Below are positions 6,357 through 7,982 of a stretch of DNA of 7,982 bases, piece after piece. Positions within the stretch are counted from its first letter, which is position 1, and the number at the start of each line of letters is the position of its first letter. Below the pieces are notes generated by a model, which was given only the letters and a program-made list of their open reading frames with translations, did no database searches and was not told the origin of the DNA. Source of the DNA: JBDIBA01 sp039812705. GTDB taxonomy: Bacteria; Actinomycetota; Acidimicrobiia; Acidimicrobiales; JBBSGY01. The stretch lies in assembly GCA_039812705.1 (NCBI GenBank), contig JBDIBA010000050.1, positions 1 through 7,982 of the forward strand, read 5' to 3'. The position numbers and the translations under genes were made by a program.

Positions 6357-7118
6357 TTAAGAGTTGCGTGCCTGGCCACGAAGGTTCTCGGCACGGTCGG
6401 CAACACGCTGACCAGCGCCTTGTGCTTCTTGCTTAACGTTGGCCGACTCTTGGTCAACCTTGCTGAGAACGCGTTCCCAACGGGACTGCATTGGCTTGAT
6501 GCCACCAGCACCAATGGAGATCACGAGGATTCCAGCAACGGTTCCAACAATTCCGTAGAAGAGACCGTTGACGATGGCCGGTGCGATGTTGAGCTGGCTA
6601 AGAGCAGCGAATCCACCAATTGCCAGGATGACAACAGCAACTGCGTTTGCCAACATTTTTCCGTAGCTGAGGCCGCCGAGGCTTGCCGTGACAATCTCGC
6701 GAACCGCAGCTGCAATCGCAGAAGCCAGCACGACAATGACAATGGCAACAATCAGCTTGGGCAGGTAGGCGATGACGCTGTCAAGCAACTGCGAAACGGC
6801 GTTGTTTTGGCCAAACACTCCAAATGCAAAGCGCAGCAAGAACAGGAACAGCGTGTAAAAGAGAATCTTCGAAACAAGGTCGCTTGCGTCGTACTGAGAC
6901 TTTGACATTGCTCGCGCGACACCGCCACGCTCAACAGCTCGATCGAAACCGACGCGTTCAAGTGCCTTGTCAACTGCCTTAGCTAGCACCTTGATGATGA
7001 AGTACCCGACAAGCAAGATGAGGAGGAATGCGGCAAGGCGGGGCACAAAACTTGCAATTTCCGACCAAGCGTCCTCTACCCCCTGTCCGTAATCAACCTT
7101 GGTTAGTAGTGGTGTCAT
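6357..7118 (-). CDS. CmpX/MscS-like membrane protein with conserved TM-helix repeats, 253 residues
   Basis: Integral membrane protein with about five hydrophobic segments: residues 25-46, 82-102, 116-139, 154-176 and 180-205. Two of them repeat the conserved TM-helix motif of the mechanosensitive-channel-related family (PF05552 type): VPRLAAFLLILLVGYFIIK at 25-43 and LPKLIVAIVIVVLASAI at 119-135. Related proteins include Pseudomonas CmpX, which is linked to envelope stress and membrane tension. The beta domain that follows the pore helix in true MscS channels is absent. Instead the protein ends in a charged, Lys/Glu/Gln/Ala-rich tail (about 209-253) that is probably helical and cytoplasmic. 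The ATG at 7118-7116 has AAAGGAAAG just upstream, a good ribosome binding site. It is the first gene of a two-gene operon with the anchored OB-fold-like protein, and it is divergent from an ECF sigma gene that may control it. Confidence 0.85.
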   Translation of the reverse strand: MTPLLTKVDYGQGVEDAWSEIASFVPRLAAFLLILLVGYFIIKVLAKAVDKALERVGFDRAVERGGVARAMSKSQYDASDLVSKILFYTLFLFLLRFAFGVFGQNNAVSQLLDSVIAYLPKLIVAIVIVVLASAIAAAVREIVTASLGGLSYGKMLANAVAVVILAIGGFAALSQLNIAPAIVNGLFYGIVGTVAGILVISIGAGGIKPMQSRWERVLSKVDQESANVKQEAQGAGQRVADRAENLRGQARNS

Positions 7119-7270
7119 AACTTTCCTTTACGTTGGGAGTAGATAAACGAGTTAGCGTGCAAGAACGAAGCTTCCGCCCCGCAGCAAGAACGCCGGTTTA
7201 CGTCCGGAGCGAAAGTAGATACCCAATGCCCACGGTGATTACGCCGCAAGTTTGAAGTAGGTCACACTTC
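7119..7270. promoter_or_regulatory. Shared divergent promoter region with 9-bp direct repeat
   Basis: These 152 bases must hold the promoters of both the membrane-protein operon (leftwards) and the sigma-factor gene (rightwards). GCAAGAACG occurs twice, at 7159-7167 and 7184-7192, 25 bases apart, with the palindrome GAAGCTTC (7167-7174) between them. Each copy contains GAAC, the core of many ECF -35 elements, but I could not find a matching -10 at a convincing distance. CCGG-N7-CCGG lies at 7193-7207. A 5-bp inverted repeat (GAAGT at 7254-7258, ACTTC at 7266-7270) flanks the AGG that would serve as ribosome binding site of the sigma gene. Confidence 0.4.
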
Positions 7271-7982
7271 TTGCCACTTACCACGGACACCGTTGAATCT
7301 CTCACGAAGTGCGTTTATGCGTACGTGCGCAGCCGCACTAGCGATCCTCATCTTCAAGACGACGTAGTGCAAGAAACCATGTCAAAAATCTTGGCTGTCA
7401 GTGATCGCTTGATCCCCGAGTCACTAACCGCCTATGCAATCGTCTGCGCCAGGAACGCGTTAGCGGCTGACTATCGCCGCAGGTCTCGCGATTCCAAGTT
7501 CGCTCCGCGACTGGCTCACCCCGAAACGCTCCCAGACCATAACGAGAGTGACCCGTTGGTGATCAAAGAAGAGCGCGATGCCATTGTTGCCGCCCTTGAT
7601 ACTTTGCCAGTCGCGGAAAAAGATCTGTTGCTTAATCGACACGTAACGCAACAAAACCTCTCGCAGATGGCAGCCAATCAATCAAAAGGTTCGGTGGCGC
7701 TTCGGCTAGCGCGCGCACGAGCGAAACTTCGTGTTGAGTATCTGATTGCGTATCGCAAGCTCCAACTACCGACGCCGCGATGCAAGCCCGCCTTGTTGGC
7801 CGTGTCGATGGGCGACCATAGACGTCAAGAACAGCTGCAGGCAGGCAAGCACTTTGCAACTTGTGAAACCTGCGCCGACCTTTACGAGCCTTTGCTCCAA
7901 CGCAAGCGAGGACTTGCACTCGCAGTTCCTCTCGGCCTGATCAACATCAAAGAAGCAATTTCAACTCATCCCGCCGCCAGCT
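7271..7982 (+). CDS. ECF-type RNA polymerase sigma factor with C-terminal zinc-finger (ZAS-like) extension, partial
   Basis: This frame is open from a TTG at 7271 to the window edge (237 codons, no stop). The TTG is the first possible start after an in-frame TGA at 7253 and has AGG about nine bases upstream. Region 2 of a sigma-70 family protein lies at about residues 8-72, with LQDDVVQETMSKIL (28-41) matching the usual D-x-V-Q-E-T core and a basic end (DYRRRSRDSK). Region 4 lies at about 103-162, with AALDTLPVAEKDLLL followed by a helix-turn-helix ending VALRLARARAKLRVEYL. Beyond region 4 there is an extra domain with H194-x3-C198-x2-C201 and an upstream C171. This H-x3-C-x2-C motif is typical of zinc-binding anti-sigma (ZAS) domains, so sigma and sensor may be one polypeptide. 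The end of the protein is missing. It probably drives transcription of an envelope-stress regulon and perhaps of the divergent membrane operon. Confidence 0.87.
   Translation, partial: MPLTTDTVESLTKCVYAYVRSRTSDPHLQDDVVQETMSKILAVSDRLIPESLTAYAIVCARNALAADYRRRSRDSKFAPRLAHPETLPDHNESDPLVIKEERDAIVAALDTLPVAEKDLLLNRHVTQQNLSQMAANQSKGSVALRLARARAKLRVEYLIAYRKLQLPTPRCKPALLAVSMGDHRRQEQLQAGKHFATCETCADLYEPLLQRKRGLALAVPLGLINIKEAISTHPAAS

Noticed and set aside
6255..6905. 216-residue plus-strand ORF
   Set aside because: It is antisense to the operon of the CmpX-like protein and its partner, with no ribosome binding site and a composition unlike a real protein.
7460..7919. Minus-strand ORFs of 73 and 95 residues
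   Set aside because: They are antisense to the sigma factor, whose domains and motifs are clear in the plus frame.

Overview
The window looks like chromosomal DNA from an actinobacterium, most likely an aquatic or environmental member of the Acidimicrobiia. This is an inference. It rests on the moderately high GC content, the GTG and TTG starts, the Thr-rich linkers in exported proteins, an Excalibur-type domain, and tandem 'GYWLVAxDGGxFxFGDAxFxGS' repeats of a kind common in surface proteins of that class. No phage, transposon, CRISPR array or rRNA/tRNA gene was found.

Layout. Positions 1-495 (minus strand) hold an unrecognised 111-residue ORF, and probably the start of a second gene that leaves the window. 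At 559-975 (plus) is an intact DUF1801 protein with an excellent ribosome binding site. At 976-1508 there is no intact gene, only a minus-strand remnant of a nucleotide-sugar epimerase cut off after its NAD-binding N-terminus. At 1509-2569 (plus) is a GT4 glycosyltransferase broken by an apparent one-base deletion in an A-run. At 2722-3188 (plus) is an anchored or secreted Thr-rich protein ending in an Excalibur domain, also broken by an apparent one-base deletion. At 3318-5480 (plus) is an intact 720-residue exported protein made of two repeat domains. A near-perfect bidirectional terminator (5666-5699) separates it from a convergent minus-strand operon. That operon encodes a CmpX/MscS-like membrane protein (6357-7118) followed by a single-pass membrane protein with an OB-fold-like extracytoplasmic domain (5721-6344). 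Divergent from the operon, at 7271 to the window end (plus), is an ECF-type sigma factor with a ZAS-like zinc-binding C-terminal extension; it has no stop codon inside the window.

How the parts fit together. The middle (about 1050-5480) reads as a cell-surface region: sugar-nucleotide and glycosyltransferase genes in decay, then two exported proteins. The three damaged genes lie side by side, while the genes around them are intact. This suggests local loss of a surface glycan function, although two one-base deletions could also be assembly errors. The right part is a compact envelope-stress-like unit: a sigma factor that may carry its own zinc sensor, transcribed divergently from a membrane channel-like protein and its anchored partner, with a short shared intergenic region holding a 9-bp direct repeat.
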